A DNA stretch of 64,000 nucleotides. Origin: Serratia sp. UGAL515B_01 (lineage in GTDB: Bacteria; Pseudomonadota; Gammaproteobacteria; Enterobacterales; Enterobacteriaceae). The first letter of the stretch is position 1, and each line of letters opens with the position of its first letter. The notes beneath the pieces were generated by a model. That model had not been told where the DNA came from. It saw only the letters and a list, made by a program, of their open reading frames with translations, and did not search any database. The stretch covers positions 2,170,001-2,234,000 of the forward strand of contig NZ_CP109901.1 of assembly GCF_033095805.1 (NCBI RefSeq). Reading direction: 5' to 3'. The translations under genes and the position numbers were made by a program. This document shows positions 40,330 through 50,619 of the stretch, one piece after another.

Positions 40330-40562
40330 GGAGCTGCTATCCCTCATACTGAATGATTCATCTGCCCTGGCATAGTGCCAAAGGGATAAAACTATACCAC
40401 AAAGCACGCTTTACGTGGAAATAACCGCCTTTTTTTCATTTATGCTTAATGGTGCCTGTAGCAAGGGTAAAAACACATCAACATCAACATCGACAGCACT
40501 GCGCTAACCACGTCAGAGCATGTATAATCCGCGCAATAAAGAACAAGGAGCCAACACTGTCT

Positions 40563-41288
40563 ATGAATGCTGAATCACCCCACCAAAAACAAAACGTCGA
40601 TCACCAGGAAATCGCCAAGTTTGAGGCTGTCGCTTCACGCTGGTGGGATCTGGAAGGCGAATTCAAACCACTGCATCGGATTAATCCGCTGCGTCTGAAT
40701 TATATCATGCAACGTGCAGAAGGCATTTTCGACAAGCAGATACTCGACGTAGGGTGTGGTGGTGGCATTCTAGCAGAAAGCATGGCGCGTGAGGGTGCCA
40801 AGGTTACTGGGCTGGATATGGGAACCGAACCTCTACAGGTAGCACGTCTACATGCGCTGGAGAGTGGTATGGATGTGACTTACGTTCAGGAAACGGTAGA
40901 AAGCCACGCACAAGCTTATCCACAACAATATGACATTGTCACCTGTATGGAGATGCTCGAACACGTCCCCGATCCCGCCTCCGTGGTCCGTGCCTGCGCT
41001 CATCTGGTAAAACCTGGCGGTCACGTGTTTTTCTCCACCATTAACCGTAATACCAAGGCCTGGCTGATGGCGGTTATCGGCGCGGAGTATATTCTCAAGA
41101 TGGTTCCTCAGGGCACACATGATCATAAGAAATTTATCCGGCCTTCCGAACTGATTGGCTGGCTCGACAACACTGGATTACGTGAAAAACACATAATTGG
41201 CCTGCATTACAATCCACTTACTAACCATTTCAAGCTCGGCAGTAATGTCGATGTGAACTATATGGTTCATACACAGCACGAAGGGTAA
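40563..41288 (+). CDS. ubiG: Ubiquinone biosynthesis O-methyltransferase UbiG
   Basis: 241 residues. Class I SAM methyltransferase with motif [16 protein letters not shown] (about 60-75), VTGLDMG and [11 protein letters not shown]. It performs both O-methylations of the ubiquinone ring. The start at MNAESPHQ (40563) fits the family; AAGGAG is 12 bases upstream, rather far. Known enterobacterial neighbour of gyrA and nrdA. Confidence 0.96.
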   Translation: MNAESPHQKQNVDHQEIAKFEAVASRWWDLEGEFKPLHRINPLRLNYIMQRAEGIFDKQILDVGCGGGILAESMAREGAKVTGLDMGTEPLQVARLHALESGMDVTYVQETVESHAQAYPQQYDIVTCMEMLEHVPDPASVVRACAHLVKPGGHVFFSTINRNTKAWLMAVIGAEYILKMVPQGTHDHKKFIRPSELIGWLDNTGLREKHIIGLHYNPLTNHFKLGSNVDVNYMVHTQHEG

Positions 41289-41296
41289 CTGTACAG

Positions 41297-41315
41297 CACC
41301 GAGGAACCCTCGGTG
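41297..41315 (+). terminator. Hairpin after ubiG
   Basis: CACCGAGG/CCTCGGTG, a perfect 8-bp stem with a three-base loop, nine bases after the ubiG stop. The T-run is weak. Confidence 0.6.
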
Positions 41316-41548
41316 TTACAAGATCATTAAGATAACTCCCTATTTACCGGTTTCGAACATAAATATTGGTTAAACCGTTTTTAAGAATATTAAAACAGGT
41401 CAATATGCCGTTTTTTTCTAACGTTTAATAAAGCGGCAAACGATCGTAATTTTCTATAATTCGTCAAAATCTTATCCTGCTTATTGACAACCTTGTCATG
41501 CCAGTCGCAGTGGGCTCTTGCAATGGGCTATCAAATTTCACCCCCAAG

Positions 41549-41642
41549 TTATCCACAAAACAGACCGATTTTGTTCACTTGCAAACCCACTACTTTATCA
41601 CTATCTTGTTACCACACCGACACACACCCCCTATATATAGTG
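41549..41642 (+). promoter_or_regulatory. nrdA control region: DnaA box, promoter, NrdR-like box
   Basis: A consensus DnaA box TTATCCACA is at 41549-41557; DnaA is known to regulate E. coli nrdAB. A promoter TTACCA (41609-41614), 17-base spacer, TATATA (41632-41637) overlaps an AT palindrome CTATATATAG followed by TGT. This resembles an NrdR box, through which NrdR represses class I reductase genes. A second NrdR box is expected about 31 bases downstream but is not clear. The remaining bases between ubiG and nrdA carry no gene. Confidence 0.65.
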
Positions 41643-41703
41643 TTTATATACTAAGCAAAGCGACTACACTTTCTGCTAAGGGGAATTATACGGACAGGTA
41701 AAA

Positions 41704-43992
41704 ATGAACCAAATCCTACTTGTAACTAAACGCGATGGCAGTAAAGAGCACATCAATCTCGACAAAATCCACCGTGTCATCGACTGGGCAGCCGAAGGTT
41801 TACACAACGTCTCGGTATCTCAAGTAGAGTTGCGTTCACATATTCAGTTTTATGACGGCATCAAAACTGCCGATATCCATGAAACCATCATCAAAGCCGC
41901 CGCCGACCTGATCTCTCGCGACGCACCCGATTATCAATATCTTGCTGCTCGCCTTGCCATTTTTCATCTGCGGAAAAAGGCTTACGGTCAGTTTGAGCCC
42001 CCCAAGTTATATAACCATGTAGCACGCATGGTTGACATGGGGAAATACGATAAGCATCTGCTGGAAGACTACACCGCTGAAGAGTTCGAGCAGATGGATT
42101 CCTTTATCGATCACTGGCGTGATATGAACTTTTCCTACGCCGCCGTTAAGCAGTTGGAAGGGAAATATCTGGTGCAAAACCGCGTGAGCGGTGAGATTTA
42201 CGAGAGCGCACAGTTCTTGTATATCCTGGTCGCAGCTTGTCTGTTTTCCAACTACCCGCGTGACACCCGTCTGGATTACGTAAAACGTTTCTATGACGCG
42301 ATTTCCACCTTTAAGATTTCATTGCCGACACCCATTATGTCCGGCGTGCGTACCCCTACCCGCCAATTCAGCTCATGTGTATTGATCGAGTGTGGTGATA
42401 GCCTGGATTCCATCAACGCGACATCGAGCGCTATTGTAAAATACGTTTCACAACGCGCCGGGATCGGCATCAACGCTGGCCGTATTCGCGCATTGGGTAG
42501 TCCAATCCGTGGCGGTGAAGCTTTTCACACCGGATGTATCCCGTTCTATAAACATTTCCAGACCGCAGTAAAATCCTGCTCTCAGGGTGGGGTTCGTGGC
42601 GGTGCCGCAACGCTGTTTTACCCAATGTGGCATCTGGAAGTGGAAAGCCTACTGGTACTGAAAAACAACCGTGGCGTTGAAGGTAACCGCGTACGCCACA
42701 TGGACTATGGCGTGCAAATTAACCGCTTAATGTATCAGCGCCTGATCAAAAACGAAGAGATCACCCTGTTCAGCCCGTCTGACGTTCCTGGTCTTTACGA
42801 CGCCTTCTTCGCCGATCAGGATGAATTCGAGCGCCTTTACACGCGTTATGAGCAAGATGACAGCATTCGTCAACAGCGTGTGAAAGCGGTGGAACTGTTT
42901 TCACTGATGATGCAGGAGCGTGCTTCTACCGGGCGTATCTATATCCAGAACGTCGATCACTGCAACACCCACAGTCCGTTTGATCCACAGATCGCACCAG
43001 TGCGCCAGTCAAATTTGTGCTTGGAGATCGCTCTGCCAACCAAGCCGCTGAATGATATCAACGACGACAGCGGCGAAATCGCGCTGTGTACGCTGTCTGC
43101 ATTCAACCTTGGCGCCATCAATAGCCTTGACGATCTGGAAGAGCTGGCAACCTTGGCCGTTCGTGCTCTCGACGCGCTTCTTGATTACCAGGATTACCCG
43201 ATCAAAGCCGCTCAGCATGGCGCAATGGGCCGTCGCACATTAGGTATCGGCGTAATCAACTATGCCTATTATCTGGCGAAGAATGGTGTACGCTATTCCG
43301 ATGGCAGTGCCAACAGTCTGACCCACAGAACTTTTGAAGCTATCCAATATTACCTGCTGAAAGCATCGAACCGTTTGGCTCAGGAACAAGGGGCTTGCCC
43401 ATGGTTCAATCAGACCACCTATGCGAAAGGCATTCTGCCAATAGATACCTACAAGAAAGATTTGGATATGATCTGCAGCGAACCCTTGCATTATGACTGG
43501 GAAACGCTGCGTAAAGAGATTAAAGAGACCGGACTGCGCAACTCAACGCTGTCTGCCTTAATGCCGTCGGAAACGTCGTCACAGATATCCAATGCCACTA
43601 ACGGTATTGAGCCGCCGCGCGGTCATGTCAGTATAAAAGCCTCAAAGGATGGTATTTTGCGCCAGGTCGTTCCTGAGTATGAACGTCTGAAAAATGATTA
43701 TGAGCTACTGTGGGAAATGCCGAACAACGACGGTTACCTGCAACTGGTAGGGTTAATGCAAAAGTTTGTTGACCAATCTATTTCGGCTAACACCAACTAT
43801 GACCCAACCCGTTTCCCTGGCGGTAAAGTGCCGATGAAACAGTTGCTAAAAGATCTGCTTACCACCTACAAGTTCGGTGTGAAGACGCTGTATTACCAGA
43901 ATACCCGCGATGGTGCAGAAGATATCCAGGAAGATTTGCAGCCGACACAAGGCAGTGATGATGACTGCGAAGGCGGCGCTTGCAAGATCTAA
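41704..43992 (+). CDS. nrdA: Ribonucleoside-diphosphate reductase 1, alpha subunit
   Basis: 762 residues. An N-terminal ATP-cone (1-95) for allosteric control of activity is followed by the ten-stranded barrel with Cys225 (QFSSCVL), the radical Cys in SNLCLE and the partner Cys in ALCTLS, and the C-terminal redox pair in CEGGACKI. It reduces ribonucleoside diphosphates to deoxy forms with NrdB. First gene of nrdA-nrdB-yfaE. Confidence 0.98.
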   Translation: MNQILLVTKRDGSKEHINLDKIHRVIDWAAEGLHNVSVSQVELRSHIQFYDGIKTADIHETIIKAAADLISRDAPDYQYLAARLAIFHLRKKAYGQFEPPKLYNHVARMVDMGKYDKHLLEDYTAEEFEQMDSFIDHWRDMNFSYAAVKQLEGKYLVQNRVSGEIYESAQFLYILVAACLFSNYPRDTRLDYVKRFYDAISTFKISLPTPIMSGVRTPTRQFSSCVLIECGDSLDSINATSSAIVKYVSQRAGIGINAGRIRALGSPIRGGEAFHTGCIPFYKHFQTAVKSCSQGGVRGGAATLFYPMWHLEVESLLVLKNNRGVEGNRVRHMDYGVQINRLMYQRLIKNEEITLFSPSDVPGLYDAFFADQDEFERLYTRYEQDDSIRQQRVKAVELFSLMMQERASTGRIYIQNVDHCNTHSPFDPQIAPVRQSNLCLEIALPTKPLNDINDDSGEIALCTLSAFNLGAINSLDDLEELATLAVRALDALLDYQDYPIKAAQHGAMGRRTLGIGVINYAYYLAKNGVRYSDGSANSLTHRTFEAIQYYLLKASNRLAQEQGACPWFNQTTYAKGILPIDTYKKDLDMICSEPLHYDWETLRKEIKETGLRNSTLSALMPSETSSQISNATNGIEPPRGHVSIKASKDGILRQVVPEYERLKNDYELLWEMPNNDGYLQLVGLMQKFVDQSISANTNYDPTRFPGGKVPMKQLLKDLLTTYKFGVKTLYYQNTRDGAEDIQEDLQPTQGSDDDCEGGACKI

Positions 43993-44061
43993 CGTAAGAC
44001 ACTGCGGGCCAGCGTTCTTCTGGCCCCTTCAATTCAGTACGGCATTAATGGACACAAGCTC

Positions 44062-45192
44062 ATGGCTTATACCACTTTCTCGCAAAACAAAAACGACCAG
44101 TTGCTTGAGCCGATGTTCTTCGGCCAGTCAGTCAACGTGGCGCGTTTCGATCAGCAAAAACATGCAATTTTCGAAAAACTGATCGAAAAACAACTCTCTT
44201 TTTTCTGGCGTCCAGAGGAAGTTGACGTCTCGCGCGATCGAATCGACTATCAGGCGCTGCCAGAACACGAAAAACACATTTTCATCAGTAACCTGAAATA
44301 TCAAACGTTGCTGGACTCAATCCAAGGCCGTAGCCCTAATGTCGCGTTTCTTCCGCTGATCTCAATTCCAGAGCTGGAAACTTGGGTGGAAACCTGGTCA
44401 TTTTCTGAAACCATCCATTCTCGATCCTACACGCACATTATCCGTAATATCGTTAACGATCCGGCACTAGTGTTTGATGACATCGTAACAAACGAAGAGA
44501 TCCTCAAACGCGCCAAAGATATCTCTAGCTACTACGACGATCTGATCGAGATGACCAGCTACTATCATCTGCTCGGCGAAGGCACCCATCAGGTAAACGG
44601 TAAAAGCGTTACTGTGAACCTGCGCGCCATCAAAAAGCAGCTGTATTTGTGTCTGATGAGTGTTAACGCGCTGGAAGCCATCCGTTTCTATGTCAGCTTC
44701 GCTTGCTCATTTGCTTTCGCTGAACGTGAGTTGATGGAAGGGAACGCCAAAATCATCAAGCTGATCGCCCGCGACGAAGCCCTGCATCTAACCGGTACTC
44801 AGCATATGCTGAATCTGATGCGTTCTGGCGCCGATGATCCGGAAATGGCCGAGATTGCCGTAGAATGCGAGCAACAGTGCTACGATCTGTTCGTATTAGC
44901 GGCACAACAAGAGAAAGAATGGGCCGAGTACCTGTTCCGTGACGGCTCGATGATTGGCTTGAACAAAGACATTCTTTGCCAATATGTTGAATATATTACC
45001 AATATCCGTATGCAGGCGGTCGGACTGGCGTTGCCATTTAAGACGCGTTCGAACCCTATTCCCTGGATTAACGCCTGGCTGGTTTCCGACAATGTGCAAG
45101 TGGCACCGCAGGAAGTAGAAGTCAGTTCCTATCTGGTTGGGCAGATTGACTCTGAAGTCAATGCTGACGACCTGAGTGATTTCGAGCTATAG
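44062..45192 (+). CDS. nrdB: Ribonucleoside-diphosphate reductase 1, beta subunit
   Basis: 376 residues. Ferritin-like diiron protein; the radical Tyr is residue 123 counting Met ([11 protein letters not shown]). Iron ligands are in FSETIHS and [14 protein letters not shown]. It generates the tyrosyl radical for NrdA. Class Ia. Its stop directly abuts the yfaE start codon. Confidence 0.98.
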   Translation: MAYTTFSQNKNDQLLEPMFFGQSVNVARFDQQKHAIFEKLIEKQLSFFWRPEEVDVSRDRIDYQALPEHEKHIFISNLKYQTLLDSIQGRSPNVAFLPLISIPELETWVETWSFSETIHSRSYTHIIRNIVNDPALVFDDIVTNEEILKRAKDISSYYDDLIEMTSYYHLLGEGTHQVNGKSVTVNLRAIKKQLYLCLMSVNALEAIRFYVSFACSFAFAERELMEGNAKIIKLIARDEALHLTGTQHMLNLMRSGADDPEMAEIAVECEQQCYDLFVLAAQQEKEWAEYLFRDGSMIGLNKDILCQYVEYITNIRMQAVGLALPFKTRSNPIPWINAWLVSDNVQVAPQEVEVSSYLVGQIDSEVNADDLSDFEL

Positions 45193-45453
45193 GTGGCTAC
45201 ATCAACCGTAACACTGCGTACTACCGGTACGCAGCTCTCCTGCCCTGAAGGTGAAAACTGCCTGCTGGACGTACTAGAACTTCACGATGTGGCGGTGGAG
45301 TACCAGTGCCGCTCAGGTTACTGCGGCGCTTGCCGTCTGAAGTTGGTAAAAGGTAAAGTCGCCTACCAGCAACAACCGTTGGCGTTTATCAATGACGGGG
45401 AAATCCTGCCTTGCTGCTGTATGCCATTGATGGATATAGAAATTGAAATTTAG
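45193..45453 (+). CDS. yfaE: YfaE 2Fe-2S ferredoxin for NrdB cofactor maintenance
   Basis: 86 residues from a GTG next to the nrdB stop, so translation is probably coupled. Plant-type ferredoxin cluster ligands: C-x4-C-x2-C in CRSGYCGACRLK and a later Cys in LPCCCMP. In E. coli YfaE supplies electrons to keep or regenerate the NrdB diferric tyrosyl radical. Confidence 0.93.
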   Translation: MATSTVTLRTTGTQLSCPEGENCLLDVLELHDVAVEYQCRSGYCGACRLKLVKGKVAYQQQPLAFINDGEILPCCCMPLMDIEIEI

Positions 45454-45469
45454 GCGGAGCATCTCCGCC
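45453..45469. terminator. Hairpin between convergent yfaE and yfaY
   Basis: GGCGGAG/CTCCGCC, a perfect 7-bp stem with a three-base loop, starting at the yfaE stop codon. Likely shared by the two converging genes. Confidence 0.6.
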
Positions 45470-45482
45470 CTGTAAATATTGA

Positions 45483-46679
45483 CTACTCAATGACCTGAAT
45501 AATTTCCAACCAGCTGTTTTTACCACATGCTTTTCCGCCGTTCAGCCAGCGGCGAAGCATATCCAACGCCAGCATAGCCACCGATTCCTGACGCAAACGC
45601 AAGTCGTGACGAGCCGCTCGATAACTCACGGTCTGACCGATACCACCTTTCGGGGTATGCAAAGCAATACTGACACGATCGCCCTCTATTGAACTGACCG
45701 CCAAGGCTAACTGTGCCCCAGTAAGCTGAGCCAGGGACTGCGCTCGCATCAGTAAGGCTTCTAATGTCTCAGAACAATATGCCGGTAACAGTTCCCCACC
45801 CGCCAAAGGCGCTGCTGCGTTCTGCAACTGCAGATTGATGAGTCCCGCGGTAAACTGTTCACTCAAAGCCAGTTTCATGCCACGCTGTTGTAAGCTTTGC
45901 GCCAGCTCCGCCGGTAATCCTGCCGTTCCTTCAAAAATCGTGTTATCGCCAGCAACCTCTCGAATGCGTTGCCATGTCTGTTCCATTGCGGCTCGATGCG
46001 TCGCTGGCCCAGTCAATTTCAGTTCAATTATGGGGCTGGAAGAACGATAGCCAAGCACAACGTCCGGCGGAAGAGGTATCCCATCTAGCTGGGCCGCCAA
46101 ATCGCTTTCCGATGTGCCAAAGGTCGTCAGACGCAGGCACAACGGCGGCTCAGGCAATGTAAAACGCAGGCTCAAACGCGGAAGGATCTGTTCCTTCACC
46201 ATCACCTTAAATTCTGAAGGCACTCCCGGCGTGAAGAACATCTGACATTTATTTAGAGTTAATGCAAAACCACAGGCGGTACCAACACGATTATCGAGCA
46301 TCTCGGCATTGGCGGGAATTTGCGCCTGCTTGCGATTAGAAGCTGCCATTGAGCGACCGCGCTCAGCAAAGAATGCCTCCATGTATGCAACCCATTCAGG
46401 ATGCTCAACCAGTTCGACACCGCATGCTTTGGCTGCCGCCAGTGCACTAAGATCGTCGCTGGTTGGCCCCAGACCACCATTAACGATCAGCACATCGGCG
46501 ATGTAGCTGCGTTCTTGTAAAACGTCAACCAGAGCAGAGAGGCTATCCCCCACCGTTTCACGTGCGCTGATCGGTAACCCTTGCTGGAAAAAATAATCGG
46601 CCAACCAGGCAGCATTGGTATCTATAATTTGCCCATGCAGCACCTCGTCGCCGGTACTGAGCATCTCCACTCTTAACAT
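45483..46679 (-). CDS. yfaY: CinA-like protein YfaY
   Basis: 398 residues. N-terminal MoCF/competence-damage domain (LSTGDEVLHGQIIDTNAAW, NGGLGPTSDD) and a C-terminal CinA-like domain that lacks the standard nicotinamide-nucleotide amidase site: the usual AESCTGG is replaced by LSEQFTAGL. It is therefore probably not an active NMN deamidase on its own. Function unknown. Conserved enterobacterial neighbour of nrdAB-yfaE. Confidence 0.9.
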   Translation of the reverse strand: MLRVEMLSTGDEVLHGQIIDTNAAWLADYFFQQGLPISARETVGDSLSALVDVLQERSYIADVLIVNGGLGPTSDDLSALAAAKACGVELVEHPEWVAYMEAFFAERGRSMAASNRKQAQIPANAEMLDNRVGTACGFALTLNKCQMFFTPGVPSEFKVMVKEQILPRLSLRFTLPEPPLCLRLTTFGTSESDLAAQLDGIPLPPDVVLGYRSSSPIIELKLTGPATHRAAMEQTWQRIREVAGDNTIFEGTAGLPAELAQSLQQRGMKLALSEQFTAGLINLQLQNAAAPLAGGELLPAYCSETLEALLMRAQSLAQLTGAQLALAVSSIEGDRVSIALHTPKGGIGQTVSYRAARHDLRLRQESVAMLALDMLRRWLNGGKACGKNSWLEIIQVIE

Positions 46680-46794
46680 TGCTCTCTCCCGTTTTTATTT
46701 CAGCCACTATAGAAGCCAGCCAACAACTTTTCATCAATTACCTGGCAATATTTATGATCAGCGATATTTTTACAGCCTAAACATCGTATTTTTA

Positions 46795-46858
46795 CGTAAA
46801 CTTAAGTTTACGAAAATTGTAACACCATATTGACATAATAGCGGCAATGAACTATTCT
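46795..46858 (+). promoter_or_regulatory. tyrP promoter with TyrR box
   Basis: CGTAAACTTAAGTTTACG (46795-46812) is a perfect 18-bp palindrome fitting the TyrR consensus (TGTAAA-N6-TTTACA) except at the outermost bases. Downstream are TTGACA (46830-46835), a 17-base spacer and TATTCT (46853-46858). In E. coli TyrR represses tyrP with tyrosine and activates it with phenylalanine. A possible weaker box lies just upstream (46770-46790). Confidence 0.8.
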
Positions 46859-46917
46859 GCCGCACTAAAAATTAAGCATCTAATATTCATTAAAATCACC
46901 AATTAGCAGAGAAATCA

Positions 46918-48126
46918 GTGAAGAATCGCACTCTGGGCAGTATTTTTATCGTGGCAGGCACCACTATAGGCGCAGGAATGCTCGCCATGCCTCTAGCAGC
47001 GGCAGGAGTTGGCTTTGGCGTGACGCTAGTGCTCCTCGTCGGATTATGGCTATTAATGTGCTATACCGCGCTGTTGCTGGTGGAGGTTTATCAACATGAG
47101 CAGGCGGATATGGGGTTGGGAACGATAGCCAAACGCTATCTCGGCCGCAGTGGCAAATGGCTCACCAGTTTCAGTATGATGTTCCTAATGTATGCCCTGA
47201 CCGCTGCCTATATCAGCGGAGCTGGCGAGCTGTTGGCGACAAGTCTCACCCAGTGGACAGCCCAAGAATTTCCTACCTATCTCGGTGTATTACTCTTTAC
47301 TTTGATCGCGGGTGGCGTGGTTTGCATTGGCACTCACTCGGTTGATCTATTAAACCGTATTTTGTTTAGCGCCAAAGCCATCTTCTTGATCGTGATGCTT
47401 GGCTTAATGATGCCCCACATCAATCAAACCAATCTGATGACACTCCCCTTAGAACAAGGGCTGGCGCTTTCGGCTATACCGGTCATTTTCACTTCTTTTG
47501 GCTTCCACGGCAGTGTGCCAAGTGTGGTCAGCTATATGGGTGGGAACATCCGCAAACTACGTTGGATCTTTATTATTGGCAGCGCTATTCCGTTGGTTGC
47601 CTATATATTCTGGCAGTTAGCGACTCTCGGCAGCATCAGTTCCACGACTTTCGTTGGCATTCTGGCTCAAGAGGCAGGACTCAATGGGTTACTGCAGGCC
47701 GTTCGTGATGTCGTCGCCTCCCCAAATGTCGAGTTGGCAGTGCATCTGTTTGCCGATCTGGCTCTGGCTACATCGTTTCTCGGCGTTTCACTTGGGTTAT
47801 TCGACTTTCTGGCCGATCTGTTTAAACGCCAGGATAATGTCCGTGGCCGATTGCAGACCGGTGCTATAACCTTCCTGCCACCACTGGCATTTGCCCTGTT
47901 CTACCCACGTGGTTTTGTGCTAGCGCTGGGTTTCGCGGCAATCGCACTTTCTGTTCTGGCACTGCTATTACCTGCTTTGCTGGCATGGAAAACCCGCCAA
48001 CAATGCCAAGGCCACTATCGAGTCTGGGGCGGTACCCCCGCATTAGCGCTGGTGTTTATCTGTGGGATAGGGGTGATTGCTATTCAGATAGGCATCGCCA
48101 GTGGTCTACTACCGGCCGTGGGATAG
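46918..48126 (+). CDS. tyrP: Tyrosine-specific transporter TyrP
   Basis: 402 residues from a GTG start. Aromatic amino acid permease family (HAAAP) with eleven hydrophobic segments and the N-terminal signature [23 protein letters not shown] proton-driven inner-membrane importer. The TyrR box upstream supports tyrosine rather than tryptophan as substrate. Confidence 0.93.
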   Translation: MKNRTLGSIFIVAGTTIGAGMLAMPLAAAGVGFGVTLVLLVGLWLLMCYTALLLVEVYQHEQADMGLGTIAKRYLGRSGKWLTSFSMMFLMYALTAAYISGAGELLATSLTQWTAQEFPTYLGVLLFTLIAGGVVCIGTHSVDLLNRILFSAKAIFLIVMLGLMMPHINQTNLMTLPLEQGLALSAIPVIFTSFGFHGSVPSVVSYMGGNIRKLRWIFIIGSAIPLVAYIFWQLATLGSISSTTFVGILAQEAGLNGLLQAVRDVVASPNVELAVHLFADLALATSFLGVSLGLFDFLADLFKRQDNVRGRLQTGAITFLPPLAFALFYPRGFVLALGFAAIALSVLALLLPALLAWKTRQQCQGHYRVWGGTPALALVFICGIGVIAIQIGIASGLLPAVG

Positions 48127-48131
48127 AAGAT

Positions 48132-48154
48132 ATGGGGGCTTAACAAGCCCCCAT
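48132..48154. terminator. Bidirectional terminator tyrP / yfaZ
   Basis: ATGGGGGCTT/AAGCCCCCAT, a perfect 10-bp stem with a three-base loop, between the converging genes. Confidence 0.8.
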
Positions 48155-48166
48155 CGTAAACCAAAA

Positions 48167-48709
48167 TCAGAAACTCAGCCCTACACCAACATAAGGACCG
48201 TCGGCTACGGTATTATCCCGATGTCCGTCTTTGCCTTTAATATTGATGTAACGATAGCCGACATCCACACTGAGTGGCCGGAAAACATTCCAATGTACCC
48301 CTCCACTGGCTTCATTATAAGCCTTAACGCCGCTGGTCAGTGATTCTGGGGCAAAATAGCCTTCACCATACAGGCTTATATAGCGGTTCAGTGTCCATTT
48401 GAGGCCGCCTCCTAATGCCAATGCCGCACCACTCTTACCATCTTGTGGACTGAGATAAAGCGCTTTCCCTCCGACTGTTGCCATCAAAGGTCCCAACGGC
48501 ATGCTAAAATCCAGGCCCAGACTACCCACACTGCCATTATGATCACTACGCAGCCAGTTACCGCTAATCCCCAACCCTGGTATAGGGGAACCTAGCCCAA
48601 AGCCCATATTGGTGTAATGTTGCCCAACCTCACCACTCACGCTAATTGCATTGGCAGAGCCCATCACAAACAGCAGGCCTGCAGCGCACGCGACTAAAGA
48701 TTTACTCAT
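48167..48709 (-). CDS. yfaZ: YfaZ family outer-membrane protein
   Basis: 180 residues. Signal peptide MSKSLVACAAGLLFVMGSANA; the mature protein alternates in beta-barrel fashion and ends in GPYVGVGLSF with the C-terminal Phe of outer-membrane proteins. YfaZ is a predicted porin-like barrel of unknown substrate. Position next to tyrP and the men genes is as expected. Confidence 0.88.
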   Translation of the reverse strand: MSKSLVACAAGLLFVMGSANAISVSGEVGQHYTNMGFGLGSPIPGLGISGNWLRSDHNGSVGSLGLDFSMPLGPLMATVGGKALYLSPQDGKSGAALALGGGLKWTLNRYISLYGEGYFAPESLTSGVKAYNEASGGVHWNVFRPLSVDVGYRYINIKGKDGHRDNTVADGPYVGVGLSF

Positions 48710-48842
48710 TATTGTGCCTTCTCACTCTTCATCATCAGGGGACCCCCGGAAATAGCAGCGATGAGTGTAACCGAATTATCCTAAGCATCAGAGGTGATTT
48801 AAAGCTATTCCCTCCATTTTTCAGCTCACAATAAAGTGTATC

Positions 48843-49151
48843 GGGAATGGCGTCACCTACGAACCAAACAGTTTTGGTGTGTTCCAGGAACAGCCGGATT
48901 TCAGCGAGCCACCATTAAGCATTGAAGGCGCAGCCGACCACGGGAATCATCGGGAAGATGACGATTACTATAGCCAGCCGCGTGCGCTATTTAGTCTTCT
49001 TAGCGCTGAAGAACATCAGCGTATGTTTACCCGAATTGCAAAGGAACTCTCGCAGGTACCGGAGCAGATACAACGTCGTCAGGTTGATCTGTTCACCAAC
49101 GTTCATCCCGACTACGGTGCCAGTGTCGCTAAGGTATTGGGATTGAAATAA
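48843..49151 (+). pseudogene. Catalase C-terminal relic
   Basis: About 102 codons in frame: [11 protein letters not shown], then [29 protein letters not shown] and [26 protein letters not shown] to a stop. This matches the last fifth of small-subunit KatA-type catalases. The haem-binding and catalytic parts are absent and there is no promoter or start, so it is a dead fragment. The 130 bases between it and yfaZ show no gene. Confidence 0.85.
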
Positions 49152-49171
49152 CCCTCTTGTTTCATACCAAA

Positions 49172-49192
49172 AGGCCACCCCAGTGGTGGCCT
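49172..49192 (-). terminator. Terminator of the men operon
   Basis: AGGCCACC/GGTGGCCT, an 8-bp stem with a five-base loop, followed by TTTT on the minus strand, about 30 bases after menE. Confidence 0.75.
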
Positions 49193-49224
49193 GAGTTTGA
49201 TGAAAACTGAGTGGCCTTTGTGGT

Positions 49225-50619
49225 TCAGTAATCCGGTGACTCAGCCAACTGCTTGCTAGCCCATTGCTGCAGACGACGACGTGAAATCTTGATGCCACCA
49301 CTTTTTAACTCTGCTGGTAGAGGAAGAAGAGCAATCGGCCGCTGGAAACTCACCAACCTGTCTTCTGCCCATGCCAGTAAAGCCGCCAATGTCAGTTCAC
49401 CTTCCGACTCAATTACCGCGACAGCACGCTGGCCAAATTCGGGGTCCTCAACGGGGACAATAAAAATCTGGGTTACCTGCGGGTGTGCCGTCAGAATGCG
49501 TTCGACATCCTCCGGCTGTACGCCTTCTCCACCACAAAAAAACAGATTGTCCATGCGACCAATAATGCGCAGTTCTCCATGTTCCATAGCGCCACGATCT
49601 CGAGTGTGAAACCAACCTTCTGCATCGGCGAGAGGCCTTAACTGGCCCTGATGCCAATACCCCAACGCCAGGCTGTTTGAACGTATCCACACCTCTTGCT
49701 CCACCAGCCGTATTTCACGCCCTGGCAGTGGCAGACCGACTCCCGGGAGTTCATCTGCTCGCTTGACGCATACCGTCGAAGCCAACTCCGTCAGACCATA
49801 ACCGCACCAACAGCGAACCCCCATCGACTCGGCCTGTTGAGTGAGAGAAACTGGGATCATCGCACCACCAAGCAGAACCTCTTTCAAGGCGTGTTCTATC
49901 ATCGGTTCAGACAGCAGCCGCCACAACTGGGTAGGCACCAGGGATGCATGGGTACAACCAGCCAATGCATCAGCTAAAGGTTGCATATCACGCACTACCA
50001 AGGTTGCGCCTACAGTCAGCCAGCGCCAGACAATGCCCTGACCAGAAACATGGAATAGCGGCAGGGAGAGCAGCCAACTGTCATGCGGTTGAAAATCCAT
50101 AAGGTGCAATACGGCTTCAGCACTGCCAAGGTGCGCGGCATAACTATGAGCAGCAGCTTTCGGCACACCGCTAGAACCGGAAGTCAACGTCAGGGTCGCC
50201 AGACGGTTTACATCCCAAGGCTGCCAATGCAACTTACTTTCACATTGCCCCGATGAGGAAAGGACGATCACTGAAGAAGGTAGAGTTGGCATATCGTCAG
50301 GGCTGAAAGCAAAAGCGATATCCAGGTCCGGCAATAATGTTGCCAACAGTGCCTCAGGCAACTTTGGATTAAGCGGCAACAACCGTGCCCCACACTGCAG
50401 TAATGCCAGATAAGCCAGTAACAGGAAATAACTGTTTTTACCGCACAACGCTACGCCATGACCGGGCAAAACCCCCTGATGCTGAAACTCAGCCGCCAAA
50501 GCCTCTACCTGTCGTTGCAATACCCACCAACTGACCTGCTGCCGACCAAAGATGACAGCCGTCGCTTCGGGTCGTTGAGTCGCCCAGTGCCGCCAAGGCC
50601 AATCATTCAACTGCGCCAT
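49225..50619 (-). CDS. menE: o-Succinylbenzoate-CoA ligase MenE
   Basis: 464 residues. ANL-family adenylating enzyme: phosphate loop [13 protein letters not shown]5-like GYGLTELAS, and the hinge/C-terminal lysine region [12 protein letters not shown]. It converts o-succinylbenzoate to its CoA thioester. The ATG at 50619 overlaps the menC end by 13 bases. Last gene of the operon. Confidence 0.95.
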   Translation of the reverse strand: MAQLNDWPWRHWATQRPEATAVIFGRQQVSWWVLQRQVEALAAEFQHQGVLPGHGVALCGKNSYFLLLAYLALLQCGARLLPLNPKLPEALLATLLPDLDIAFAFSPDDMPTLPSSVIVLSSSGQCESKLHWQPWDVNRLATLTLTSGSSGVPKAAAHSYAAHLGSAEAVLHLMDFQPHDSWLLSLPLFHVSGQGIVWRWLTVGATLVVRDMQPLADALAGCTHASLVPTQLWRLLSEPMIEHALKEVLLGGAMIPVSLTQQAESMGVRCWCGYGLTELASTVCVKRADELPGVGLPLPGREIRLVEQEVWIRSNSLALGYWHQGQLRPLADAEGWFHTRDRGAMEHGELRIIGRMDNLFFCGGEGVQPEDVERILTAHPQVTQIFIVPVEDPEFGQRAVAVIESEGELTLAALLAWAEDRLVSFQRPIALLPLPAELKSGGIKISRRRLQQWASKQLAESPDY

